Part shown: positions 45,171 to 56,509 of the stretch, one piece after another
How positions within the stretch are numbered: the stretch's first letter is position 1
Layout of the letters: the number at the start of each line of letters is the position of its first letter
Origin: Nyssa sinensis
Lineage: Eukaryota; Streptophyta; Magnoliopsida; Cornales; Nyssaceae
Length of the DNA stretch: 64,000 nt
Assembly: GCA_008638375.1 (NCBI GenBank)
Contig: CM018043.1
Span: forward strand, 58,099,510 to 58,163,509
Direction of reading: 5' to 3'
Notes under the pieces: generated by a model
What the model was told of the DNA's origin: nothing
Database searches by the model: none
What the model saw: the letters and a program-made list of their open reading frames with translations, nothing else
Position numbers and translations under genes: made by a program

Positions 45171-46836
45171 TTAAGGCATTGTTTGGATGGCCGAATTGTA
45201 TAAGATATAATTGAATCAGATAAGATATAAAATTATCTCTGTGTTACAATTTTTTTGATAATATGGCATTGTCCTTTTTGTTTTAGTGAGATGAGATAAC
45301 TCAAATACTACTATTCCATGGAATAAGTTATGAGTAATGCTATCCATACCTATAAAATTTTATCAAATTTTCTTACCTGACGTGATTGTTCGGGTGCTAG
45401 TCAATTAAGCCTCTTGGTATATGCGGGTGTTAGTCAATTAAGCCTTTTAGTACTAGTCGATTAACCCTTTTGAACTCACCTGACATAACTAATACCAAAA
45501 GACTGAATTCACTAATATCAAGAGGCTGAATTTACTAACACTCAACTACTACTATTTCTTGAAATAAGTTATATACTACTCGTGTGAAATATAATTGACT
45601 CATTGGTTTTAGATATCCAATTTAATTAAAGACACAAAATATAAAATATAATAAAATTTATCATATTCAATCTTTAGAAAAATTCATTTTGAATTTAAAA
45701 AAATCATTAAATACAAATAATAAATCCAACCAAGCAAAGTCTATGTGTATATATATTTATTGCAAAAGGAAAAAAAATGTTACGTGATGTAATATGTGTG
45801 CGTGTATATATATATATATATATATATACACATGATGTGATATGATAAAAAGTGGACAAAGATGAGGACGTTGATGATGCATGTCGATTATCTGAACGAA
45901 ACTTCCTTAGTTGCTCGTGAAAAGGAGCCCACAAACGACAAAGGATGCGGTGACATAAATTCATAGTTGCGTTTCCTCAAGTTTTCGTCTTTGGATAGAC
46001 ATTTACAAAAGGTGTCGCTCTCAGTTACCGTGGCAGTATTGCTTTCCACGCCTGGGGCTGGGGGGGTTCCAGCTCAATGGGCATCTCTACACTTCTACTT
46101 ACTCGGTGTCGCTGATTATTTTTTCAAATGAAAATAGACATATGTGGTCCTTTCTTAGAAAATAAGCAACTTCACTCTCTTACAAGGAACAAAGGCAGCC
46201 TACAATTTATGATAATTTGTCCTCTTATATCTGTACTCTAAAAGAATTTGAAGAGAGAATAAATAGAGTGGATCGAGAATGAGCAGAAATATTAAAACTC
46301 TACACGGACTTGGGGATAAGAAAGAGAGAAGATACCCATTTTAGTTGGCTCGGTTTCAATTGGGTGTGTCTCTATTTCATCTGAAATAAATAATTTTAAA
46401 TATTATAATTTGACATGCGAGCGGATTACTCTCATCAATGTAAAAAAATATTACAATTTTGACATGTGAACCTACTAACTTGTGAGAGAAATGAAGACCT
46501 GGTCATTTCAATCTCTTGTCTTGATTATATATTTAAATTACTCCCTCGTTTTATTTTATTTTGGAATGTCCTAATTTAAGAGTCTCATTTGAAAAATCAA
46601 TGTACTTTAACTTAAAAATTTTCAAAGTTACCCTGTATTATAATATATAAAATAACATATTAGAAATTAAATGAGGGTATTATTGAAAATTTAAACAATT
46701 TCTAAACAATAAATTAATCTTTCTTAAAAAGTTAGAATTTCAAAAAAGGTCCCTTACTTTGAGAGAGAGGAAGTATATAATTATTTTTTAATATTTTCAT
46801 ATATCCTTAAATAATCTCATATATATAAATTAAATA

Positions 46837-46870
<34 letters not shown>

Positions 46871-47830
46871 CATGTAAGTTTGAATTTATATTTTTAATAA
46901 TATTAGGTGATTAATTTTAATTTTTAAAAATTTAAAATATTAATTTTTAAATCGGGACAAGAAAAAAAATAAAGACTATTTTTTAAAATGACAGGATGAG
47001 AGAGGACCTGCCCAATTGCCATTTTTAGCAACAATTATTAAAGCCCAATTTAATATATTGATTAATGAAACTTATAGAAATTGTGGGCCTAATAAAGCAG
47101 CCCATTTAGTTCAGCAATAAAAGATTTTGTAACGCTCCGTTTTATTATGAATCATTTATATGAGTCCAACAAATAAAACACCAAATTATTTTATTAAAAA
47201 TCCAAAATATTTATTTATTTTAATTAAATTTCCAACAAAAATCTTATACTTAACTATGATAGTGTTTGAACATAGAGTAGAAAAATGGTTTTCATTTTAG
47301 AATAATTGAAAACTAATGCAAGTTTCTGTTTTTTCTGTATCACTCATCCCTTTTAACCATCGGGCTATTGCCATTTACAGGGGAAAAAATAGTGGTAACA
47401 TCGTATTGTACGATAGTTTTTGTGATTAGGTATTGATGCAGGACTCATGTGAATCTTATATTAATATTAAGAGTAATTCTAATAGGATGATCTATTTTTA
47501 GACTTGAAAAATTCAATTAGATGTTACTACAGTATTTATATATACACCAATAACTCGTAATATTATATATCATTGAAACAGTAATAGCCAAAACGAGTAT
47601 TCACTTAATATTTTAATACATTTTTGTCTCTCTCTTTTTTTTTCTTTCTACCAATCTATCTCTCTCGATCAACTAACTCTTTGATCCTTTTTTTTTTTTT
47701 TTATGAGATTCATATCTATATCTACTTAGTTATTATTTATGACTGAATCTAAGGATGAATCATCTCTCGAAAGATGAATAATACAATATTTAGAATCAAA
47801 TTAATAATTGAAGTGGATGATTTCTTAACT
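45171..47830. other. Intergenic DNA without genes
   Basis: AT-rich, with a TA/CA microsatellite (about 45800-45832), a TG/TA microsatellite (about 46837-46870), a less AT-rich unrecognised patch (about 45960-46110) and duplicated 'ctagtcaattaagcctttt' motifs (about 45395-45470). No coding region is supported. Confidence 0.5.
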
Positions 47831-47839
47831 ATATTTATT

Positions 47840-48475
47840 GCAATGTTTTAAAATCTGAATCAGACCGGCCAGTTCAACCGGTTGAACTCATAAAACTGCT
47901 TATAGTTCAAAACAACTCTAAAAATACAAAACCGTTAAAATCAGCCGTTTGGACTGTCGAATCGGGTTACCAGATACTGGGTCACCGATTCACACCGGTT
48001 CTTGTATATTTGTATCATGTGGTATTTTAATTATTTTATTTTATTTTATGCATAATTATTAGTATTTGTATCTTTTTTTTTTTTCATATAGTTGAAGACT
48101 AAATTATTGGATTATGCTTGGATTGGATGTTAAAATGAATTTTTGTTATGATTCCTTGAGATTATGGAAGAACAACAATGAAGTTTCAACTTTCAACATT
48201 GTAATAAGGTATGTTTACTATATTTTTTTCATTTTTTTCTTGAAAGTTTTATATATTAAGAAAATTCATATTTTGTATTTATTTTTATATAATTGTTAGT
48301 AATTTTTGTATAATGTTTTAAATTTAAAATATTAATAATATGTATTATTAATTATATAATTATGACATCACAATTTAATTTTGATTGACTCAATAATTAA
48401 AATGATAATCTTAAACATTTTTTTGATTCGATAAACCGTTGAAGCATTGATTTATTGTTAGAATGTTCTAAACAT
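47840..48475. mobile_element. Possible TIR element with CCGGTT-rich end
   Basis: The left side (AATGTTTTAAAATCTGAATC, then GACCGGCCAGTTCAACCGGTT) and right side (GATAAACCGTTGAAGCATTG, ending GAACATTCTAAACATT on +) are loosely inverted with respect to each other. GGTTCAACCGG-type sequence is common in plant MITEs. No TSD could be fixed. Confidence 0.35.
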
Positions 48476-48719
48476 TAGTGACCGCGCGATGTGATGGTAT
48501 CATTGTACTTTTTTTTCCAATAATTGATCAAATTTTTACCACTAATGTTAAAGTTTCCGATACTTTCTGTCAACTCTTCCCTCTTTATCTCAATCCACGT
48601 GTCAGGTTAGTATTAAATGCAGTAAATGAGGTCACTCAATGCATTCAATAAAAAGTTAAGACGTGAGTTGGGATAATAGAATGTTCAATTTATTTAAAAT
48701 ATATTTTGGATAAGGGTTG

Positions 48720-49010
48720 GCCAACTTGGATTGGGCTCAGCTATCCCGTCCAAGCTGCTCAAGAAATCATCAGCAAAGACTACCGTGATGGTGAGAAACA
48801 CCAGTGGGCCAAATGGCTACAAGTCCTGTGAGTCCATAATGGGCCAGAAAATAACAGTAATTCATACAATGAAACGGTTGTGGACGTTAAAAGGCCGAAC
48901 GGCCATTGATGTCTTATGGTCCACTAAAGGTCCCAGCTCGATGGGCTCACAGACTATTGGACCAACCAACAGGCTTAGCATGTGACATGGACTCAAACAC
49001 ACCAAATTGA
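48720..49010. other. Unrecognised GC-richer block
   Basis: About 290 bp stands out from its AT-rich surroundings by composition. An 84-codon plus-strand frame (48731-48985) crosses it but matches no family, and the neighbouring GGGCTCA/GGGCCA repeats look like repeat DNA. Probably a fragment of an old element. Confidence 0.35.
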
Positions 49011-49466
49011 AAAGGAATCACCGAGAAAGAAAAAATAAACTACACATCCCGTTCTCATGAGCTTCTTATAAGAAAAGTCACGAGTTATCAACTAACTTAA
49101 CTCAGTTGTAACAAAATAAAAATAAAAATCTAAACACATCTCAAAAAAGTATCTAACATTTGAATATGTGATGAAACCTTATATTCACATTCCCTGACTA
49201 AGGACGGAATCAAGAATTTATATGGAGGAGATTAGTGTCAAGACAAAATGTTATAACTCCGAAATTAAAATGTGACATTGTAAATATATATATTATTAAT
49301 ATTAATAATATAAAATTATTAAAAAATATGAAGAAAAAGAATAAAATAAATTAAAATAACAATTTGTAACATAATTTAAAATTAGTGATGAAAAGGAGAC
49401 GAGTACCTCCTTGTTGAGGTACAAACAAGTTGTCAAAATTAATTATAAATTTATATGGTAGATTAA

Positions 49467-49765
49467 GTGTTCGTTTGGATGAGTTAAGAAAAAAATATAG
49501 TTTGAATTAAGTAACAGTTTGAATACGTAGTGTAAAAGTGTTGTTTGAGTATTTGGAATAATATATTTGATAAATACTTAAATGATATTATAGTATTTTG
49601 GTGAGGTATAATAAGTGTCATTAGACTATTTTTGAAAAAATATGTTTAAGGTTAAGTGCAGTCTATCCGCTGAACCAAACATCCAACAAATCAGAAAAGT
49701 CTGATTTGAACTTGAAAAACCCATTAAGTACGACCAATAAACCGAACCAAACACAACCTAAGTTA
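49467..49765. mobile_element. Family B AT-rich repeat, copy 2
   Basis: Ends GTTCGTTTGGATGAG on the left and, as the reverse complement of the right, AGGTTGTGTTTGGTTCGG, a GTTTGG-type inverted pair. The interior motifs match copy 1 at 44938-45170. Confidence 0.6.
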
Positions 49766-50470
49766 AAATGGACCAAAAAAGTTATAGTGTGGACCTGTGG
49801 TAAATTAAAATAAATTTCTGTATCTACTGAGTGATTAATTTTTGTTTATTTATTTGCCTAATACACAAATAAAAATTAATAAAAAAATAAATTTAACAGT
49901 TTGAACATGATTTAGCATAATGATGATGACAACCGCTACGACAAGTTTCAAATTTTAGAGAACAGAAAATTTGTTATTATATAAAAATGATTTTAATTAT
50001 TAATTTTTTTAATATTATATATATTGAGTAATATTTAATTGGTGGGTCCGGGATAAAAGTAGTAAAAAATCAAATAAATTTTCAAAATCTAATTTTTAAG
50101 CTTCTCCAAACCATGATTTTATTTGTGGGCCCATTGCAGAAGGGATTTTGAAAAATACAGTCAATCACCTCAAAAACTTATTTCACATTTTTTCCATGCA
50201 CCAAAATCATAATTTAGCTGGAACATCCCAAAGGGACTCTTAATATGTAATGAGTAAGACATGGTCATTAAACCAGAAAAATATAGCACATATAAAGTTG
50301 GTTGGGTTAGGTACTAGTTTCAATTTTTACACTTAATCTGACTAAGCAATATATTGTTTTATGCAACTTTCAACACCAGGCATATATAATCAGGAAGATC
50401 TGCAGTTTCATGCATGCTTAGATTTTAAATTAACAACCATAATTAATGTTGTCAAAGTAGATTAAGGTTG

Positions 50471-50700
50471 TGTTTGGATGGACGGTTTTATCGCCCGTTT
50501 TAAATTTTTCACATTTCAAACGAACTTTTAAAATAATTGAGTGTTTGTTTGAATTTCTTGAAACGTTCGTTTGAACATTTTCAAGATCAAAATAGGTATT
50601 TTAAAAAAATGTAAATAAATAATTTTTTCTAAAACGTTCATTTCTGAAACGCTCGTTTGAGTCATTTATTTCTATCAATCATCTAAATGAGCACTAAGGT
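50471..50700. mobile_element. MITE-like foldback segment
   Basis: Starts GTGTTTGGATGGACGG, ends ATCATCTAAATGAGCAC (reverse GTGCTCATTTAGATGAT), and AAGGTTGT occurs on both sides (50463-50470 region and 50696-50703 region), which may be a TSD. Internal ACGTTCGTTTGAA / AACGCTCGTTTGAG repeats are present. Confidence 0.45.
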
Positions 50701-50739
50701 TGTCTAATCAAAATAATTGAAGCCTTTGTGCAATGTCAA

Positions 50740-50742
<3 letters not shown>

Positions 50743-50790
<48 letters not shown>
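50743..50790. repeat. (CT)14(AT)10 microsatellite
   Basis: Compound simple repeat seen directly; parallel in form to 2451-2502. Confidence 0.95.
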
Positions 50791-50791
<1 letters not shown>

Positions 50792-50799
50792 AATATAGC

Positions 50800-51223
50800 T
50801 AAAGACGTGCTTAACAATTGCTCAATTATTAAACGACAAAATATAAGTAACCTCATAGATACGACACACCAGCAAGTGGTGCAAAAAATTTGGTACAACA
50901 ACTCTTTCACTCAAAACTTTGTCATTTTTTAACAAAAATTGAATCATTTTTTGTTCGAAGAGTGCTACTAGATACACTAAAAATATTAATGAGATGTAAA
51001 GTATTATAATTACTCTTTAAATTATAAATAAAATAACTAGATTTTTCATGAATTTCAATAATACCCTTAACAAATGAACATATATATATATATATATATA
51101 TAACTAATTAAATACAGTATAACAAACATTTCTCTCATTCAAATATTGATCGTTTTTTAATTGTTTGCTTACAAATTACACTTAGACATTAATGAATAAT
51201 ATATATAATTAATACAAGATGAA

Positions 51224-51267
<44 letters not shown>

Positions 51268-52000
51268 TTGCCAACAAAAGATATGGTCAAGAAAACACGA
51301 AAACCATATGGTCTGATTGTTGAAAATTTAAAATTAAGATAGTATTAAACTTACTGTTAGACTCGTGTATGCATGTGAATTTATTTAATTATTATTTTTT
51401 CTATATATGTAGCGTAAAATTGCATTCAAATTATATTATTCATAGTTGAGGAAGTCTTGAAGATGCTTTGGTCAAAACAATTATGAAAACCTTGCATGCT
51501 CAAAATAAGTTCCTCTACTATTTTTTAATAATGAGAGGGAAAGTATACATACATACATACATACATACACATATATATATATATATACCTGTTTTTTATT
51601 GTAACAATATTATGTATCAAAGTGAATCATGCATAAAACTCAACAATCCAAATATTTTTATATAAAATTAGAGCATTCCTCAAATTAAGCTTTTAAAACA
51701 TTTTTTAGTTGATCTCTTTTCTTTGTGTTTTTTTTTCCAGTGCAGCACGAATACTATTTTTTTTTTTTTTTTTGAGTTGAATAAACAAAAAAAAAATGCG
51801 ATGAGAGAGAGAGAGAGAGAGAAAATTACCTGGCTCATTCTCGAACACAAGAGCAGGGTTAAGTCTCTATAGGAGTAAGAAAGGGAGGATTACTGCGGAT
51901 CTAATAGCATCTACCACAATCAACTGGTTAGATTTTCTGACAAGAAAAAAAACCCACCAAGAATAATATCTTCTTGAGTTCAATGGGAGAGAGAAACCCT
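50800..52000. other. AT-rich intergenic DNA with microsatellites
   Basis: TA runs (about 51080-51102), CA/TA (about 51225-51267), CATA/TA (about 51547-51587), a T20 run (about 51757-51776) and GA (about 51803-51820). No gene. Confidence 0.6.
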
Positions 52001-52004
52001 AAGG

Positions 52005-52231
52005 GGCTAGCTCGAGTTGCAATGAGCGATAGGACAAGTGTCTAACAGATATTGAGTTTTGGGTTCAAATTTCACAGAGAGCAAAAATTTTCTTGTGACC
52101 ACATCTCCAAGATTAACCCGATATGTTTAGATAGGAGGGTTTGCACGTGTTCCCGAATTTGTATCTAATCACGCAACTGAAGGTTGCAAAGTTGCAGTTG
52201 ATGGAATAGTTCCTGGGCCACCAAAAAAAAA
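52005..52231 (+). mobile_element. tRNA-derived SINE candidate
   Basis: GGGGCTAGCTCGAGTTGC provides an A-box-like start (TAGCTCGAGTTG, 52008-52019). TTTGGGTTCAAATTTC provides a B box (GGTTCAAAT at 52062), about 54 bases downstream. The body ends in an A9 run at 52223-52231. This order (pol III boxes, unrelated body, A tail) is that of plant SINEs. No clear TSD was found. Confidence 0.55.
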
Positions 52232-52599
52232 TGAGAGAGAGAGAGACTAGTGTGATGAATTAATTTACAGTAAGGCTTCATAAACATAAGATTTTGAACG
52301 TAGAATGAAGGAAAAAAAGAGGAGAACATTAAATAAGCAAGCATAGAGAGTCACATAGGATTATGAGCTAAAGAAAAATTCAGAAAGTGTAACTTCATCA
52401 CTACGTTACTATTAAATATGTACGGCGTTTTATGGTCCAAATTTCAATACTCAAATGATGCCAAAATGAAAATAGAATTATTGGTTACTATCATATCAAT
52501 TATTTTTTTTGTAAATTTATCTGTTCAATCAAATACTCTTATCATTTGAGTACAGATTTATGTACAAGAATTTGAGCAACAAAACATTCTCCACAATAT

Positions 52600-52961
52600 A
52601 TTTATATAAACACGACCTCACACTCAAAAACAATATTAACAGAGTCTCCGGGTGAGACATTGTTTTTCCTTTTGCTTGAGCTAAAGAAGACCGACAGAGC
52701 TTTCTTGAGATATTATAATTAATGCTCAAAGAGTTCCAACTTTAGATCTCTTGCCAAATACAAAACGTCATCCACTTGGGGACGCATCAATAGTTGAATG
52801 TGTTGATGTTTTAGCAGTAATGTCATGACCTGATTGACATAAACTGCATTCCAATTAAACATAAATCCCTTTTGAAAGAAACATTTTTGTTCTTTCTTCT
52901 TTAAAATGACGGTCTTTCGGGATGCCATTCCGCGGCTTCCATTATGGATGTCGCCTCCCAA
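52600..52961 (-). other. Unrecognised possible gene relic
   Basis: A minus-strand frame without a good ATG reads FNWNAVYVNQVMTLLLKH, then QVDDVLYLARDLKLELFEH, whose composition is more protein-like than its AT-rich neighbours. A following frame reads VSPGDSVNIVFECEV. I do not recognise the family, and no splice context supports a live gene. It may be a decayed fragment or chance. Confidence 0.25.
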
Positions 52962-52999
52962 TTAAGTGTGAAAATCAACTTCTATTCAAACTCCATGGC

Positions 53000-54119
53000 A
53001 CAAATGTCGTCTTCATAACAACTAAACTTGAAAGGCGGTGATAGATATTTTACAAGGCAATTTAGTCACACATCCATGCATTCCGTTTGAGGAAAGGCAA
53101 TGGCTTCATGGACAGACGTTACAGATTAAATCATTCTATTTATTACAATATAAAAGAGATTGTAGATCGAGCAAAAGACACTTATGTCCTTCTAAAAAAT
53201 ATTAAACTTTTCGAGGTATTCAATTCAATTTAACAAAGATTGTTAGAGATAAGAGCTTCATAAGATTTATATACTCTAACTATCTCTATCTCAACGAATT
53301 GTCAACAAGTTCTTGTGTTTTTATCTTGAATCAATAGATTGAATGAGAAAAGCAAACTAGATGAATGCAAGTTCAATCAATAGTCCCCGGCATCAGGATT
53401 GGGCCCAAGTTTTCTATTCTATATATGAGATGGGTAGGATTCCATTCCACAATCGAATTCGTACTGAGACTAATTTCGTAGTTAACTAGTGTGCTTATCA
53501 TTGTCAATTTATAGTCTTCTAGTATGACAAAGATATATCAATTTTTTTTTTAATGTACTAGATTAAAGTTATAGTTTTAATTCCAAAAAAATATAAACAT
53601 ATCTCCCTATTTCTTCTATTATTTTTCATCAAAGTTTAATAAATCTTTAATCAACAGAGAGAATAAAAATTATTCCAATTATTTAAACTCAGCTCCACAA
53701 TATTGTGACAGATATTGAGTGCTATAGGCTGATCTATTAGGCTAGCTAAAAGTGATCCATTGACCCAATTAATGTGACAGATAGAGTGGCCACATGTAGG
53801 TCGAGAAAGGCTGTTCTCTAGGACCCAGTCGATAAGAATTTACTGTGGAAAAGAGACAAACAGAAAGTGGTTGGGATTCTTTTCACCTGCAAATTAATTT
53901 CGTTTTCCAGGGGCCGGTTTTACCCTTGCTAGCCGTCAGATTGACCTGGCCGGAGTCCGGAATGCTATTCGGTGGAACCCAGAAAAAAAAAAACTTTGAC
54001 CAGGCAAAAAAGTCACGAGAGAATAAACCAGTTAGTTATATTCACACTAACCAGTTAATTAACGAGATAATTCTAACCACTTTTAATTGTCTTTATTTCT
54101 TCCTATCGTGCATCTGTGT

Positions 54120-54152
<33 letters not shown>

Positions 54153-54300
54153 CATATTATGCATGTATGTATATATTATATATCTGCTCTGCATAAAGTG
54201 ATGATCAGACTGATGAAACTTCTCCATCATATTGCTATAAGAAGCCAATTGGCAGTGTTTTATGGCCGGGAGTAGTCCATGCAGTTAGATTGCGATCTCA
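53000..54300. other. Intergenic DNA, no gene
   Basis: A less AT-rich patch at about 53860-53990 (GGGGCCGGTTTTACCC region) resembles neither a known protein nor a repeat I can name. It is followed by a CA/TA microsatellite (about 54119-54152). Confidence 0.45.
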
Positions 54301-54307
54301 GTGGTAT

Positions 54308-54310
54308 ATC

Positions 54311-54390
<80 letters not shown>
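54308..54390. repeat. (TA)n(GA)31 microsatellite
   Basis: TA repeat running into about 31 GA units, the longest simple repeat in the window. Confidence 0.97.
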
Positions 54391-54393
<3 letters not shown>

Positions 54394-55191
54394 AACTATT
54401 GTGATCAAGTTGTCTTGTTCTGGAAAGTCAAAATGTTCAAATCAGCATAGTATATCAATTCTGCTATAATATCCTCACCCTAAATAAATCTTGATTTTGA
54501 CATTGAGGTACGTGCCTTAGAATCGTTCGTTCCAATACCAATATCTCACTTCACTTTATTAGGTGTGCTTTTGAAAAAACCGAAAAAGAAAAAAAATCAC
54601 TTACTATCACCTTTTTAATTTGTGATGTGTTAGGGCTAATTCAGATATAAAAAGATCACTTATAATCCAAATAATCACCTTGTTAGTTAGTTTGAAATTG
54701 TGTTAGGACAGGATTAGTTTGTGGGATTTTTACATAAAACACATGTTTAGCATAATGACTCTGCATGGCACTTGAATTGTTTGTACTCGTAGTTAGAAAA
54801 GCCAGAACAACTAAATGGATCCGTGTGATTTTTTATTTTAGAAAATATCTTACTCATACAACATAATGTAATTGATGGGGTGATGAACATATTAATCTGA
54901 TTCATGTAAAGATTTTTTAATTTAGAAAAATAACTCTTTTATTTATTATAATAACATGTGAAATGATCGGAAAAAGAAGTCAATTAGAACGTGTTTAGGT
55001 AGCAAAGTTGGTGTTATTTGACATGGGCCTAACGGAGCCAACCTAATTGGAATGAATTAGTTTAGCTTCTTAATGAGTTGACAGCATAGGGAGAAGTGCG
55101 GGCCGTGACTATTAATTAATGAATCAGTTACAAGTCCAGCTCTGTCTATCCGATTATTTTAATCAATGATCACTGATTTTTATTTATTGGA

Positions 55192-55357
55192 TAATATTAT
55201 GCTAACTTAAAATTTTTATAAAAAATATTTATATAATTGATGTGATAGTATTGTATTAGTTTTACATCACATCATTATGTAATATAGAATTAATATAATA
55301 CTGTTATATCAGTTGTGTAAATATTTTTGATAAAATTATTAAGTTAGTATAACATTA
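55192..55357. mobile_element. 166-bp foldback MITE
   Basis: The whole segment is an imperfect palindrome. The left end TAATATTATGCTAACTTAA pairs with the reverse complement of the right end (TAATGTTATACTAACTTAA), and the arms continue to a small centre near ACATCACATCATTATG. No coding sequence. It is the first unit of a tandem duplication. Confidence 0.85.
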
Positions 55358-55549
55358 CTGTTATTTTTTTAAGGTGGCCATTCATAAAAAATATTTACAT
55401 AGCTGATGTGGTAGCATTATATTAGTTTTATATCACATCATGATGTAATATAAAATTAATACAATACTGTCATATCAGCTATATAAATATTTTTGATTAA
55501 ATTATTAAGTTAGTATAGCATTACTGTTATTTTTTTAAGGTAGCCATTC
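55218..55549. repeat. Tandem duplication (period 166 bp) of the foldback MITE
   Basis: Two adjacent copies (55218-55383 and 55384-55549) share the MITE body and the following TTTTTTTAAGGTGGCCATTCA / TTTTTTTAAGGTAGCCATTCA segment. The second copy lacks the outer left about 26 bp of the MITE, so it arose by duplication and not by a second insertion. Confidence 0.85.
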
Positions 55550-56191
55550 ATAAAATAGCTTTTCAAGCTCAGGCTCTAATCAATCTCTTTCGTGTCACGA
55601 CCCAATCTTCCTGATTTGCGTTGAGAATAGTAATACAGAATATTAAAAAAGTTTTTAATAATTGAATGATATCTTGTGTCTTTTTATATAAGAAAAGTTA
55701 TCATTTTTAATTTTTCAATAACGAATTGGTTTGTTTGGTTATCGGTATCCTTAGCTCATTTGATGTTTAAGATTTATGATAAATTTTTCATTGGATATAA
55801 GTGCGAGAGTAAGTGAATGAGTGAAAATTTATACCGAGAGAATAGAAATTTGAACTTAAGATTTCTCATAATTGAAGCTCTAATATCATATTAAATCACC
55901 AATTAAAGAATGAACCTACAATATATATATATATATATATATATAATTAGTGGACTAATTTTTTTCTTCATTCTCTAATTGTATTCCATTCAGCTAAAAT
56001 CTGATTCTTGTACTTTCAATTTAAAATATAATTTTTTATATAGTAATTACTATTAAATAAAATTATTTAAAGTAATAATATTTACCTAAAATATCATATA
56101 AAAATAAATAAAGTCAATCAACTATCCAAATAATTGAGCCATGTTTGGTCTAATATTAGAATTAAAGAACCTGTTTTGTTTGGTATAAAAC

Positions 56192-56502
56192 TGTTGGAAT
56201 TGTGTCTCACATCGCCCATCCTACGACCCCTGCTGTGCTGCTTATAAGACCTATCTTTCTTCTACTTAACACCATGGTTTTAGGTAGCAGTAGCCTTCTA
56301 TGGGCTGAGTCTCTTTACATGGTATCAGAGCTTGTTCTAGGCTGCGCCTTCTATGGGCACTGTGGGTCAGGGGGTGTGTTGGAATTGTGTCTCACATCGC
56401 CCATCTACGACTCCGCTGTGCTGCTTATAAAACTTATCTTTCCTTTACTTAACACCATGGTTTTAGATAGCAGTGACCTTCTATGGGCTGGGTCTCTTTA
56501 CA
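56192..56502 (+). mobile_element. Complete TRIM retrotransposon (311 bp)
   Basis: Two direct terminal repeats, 56192-56319 (128 bp) and 56377-56502 (126 bp), both start TGTTGG and end TTTACA (TG...CA). By eye they differ by about 9 substitutions and 2 single-base gaps. Directly after the 5' repeat is TGGTATCAGAGC (56320-56331), the plant primer-binding site for initiator tRNA-Met. Directly before the 3' repeat is a purine-rich GTGGGTCAGGGGGTG (56362-56376). A perfect 5-bp duplication AAAAC flanks the element (56187-56191, 56503-56507). The internal domain is only 57 bp and has no gag/pol, which defines a TRIM. Confidence 0.95.
56320..56331 (+). promoter_or_regulatory. TRIM primer-binding site
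   Basis: TGGTATCAGAGC, complementary to the 3' end of plant initiator tRNA-Met, abuts the 5' terminal repeat with no spacer. Confidence 0.95.
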
Positions 56503-56509
56503 AAAACTG

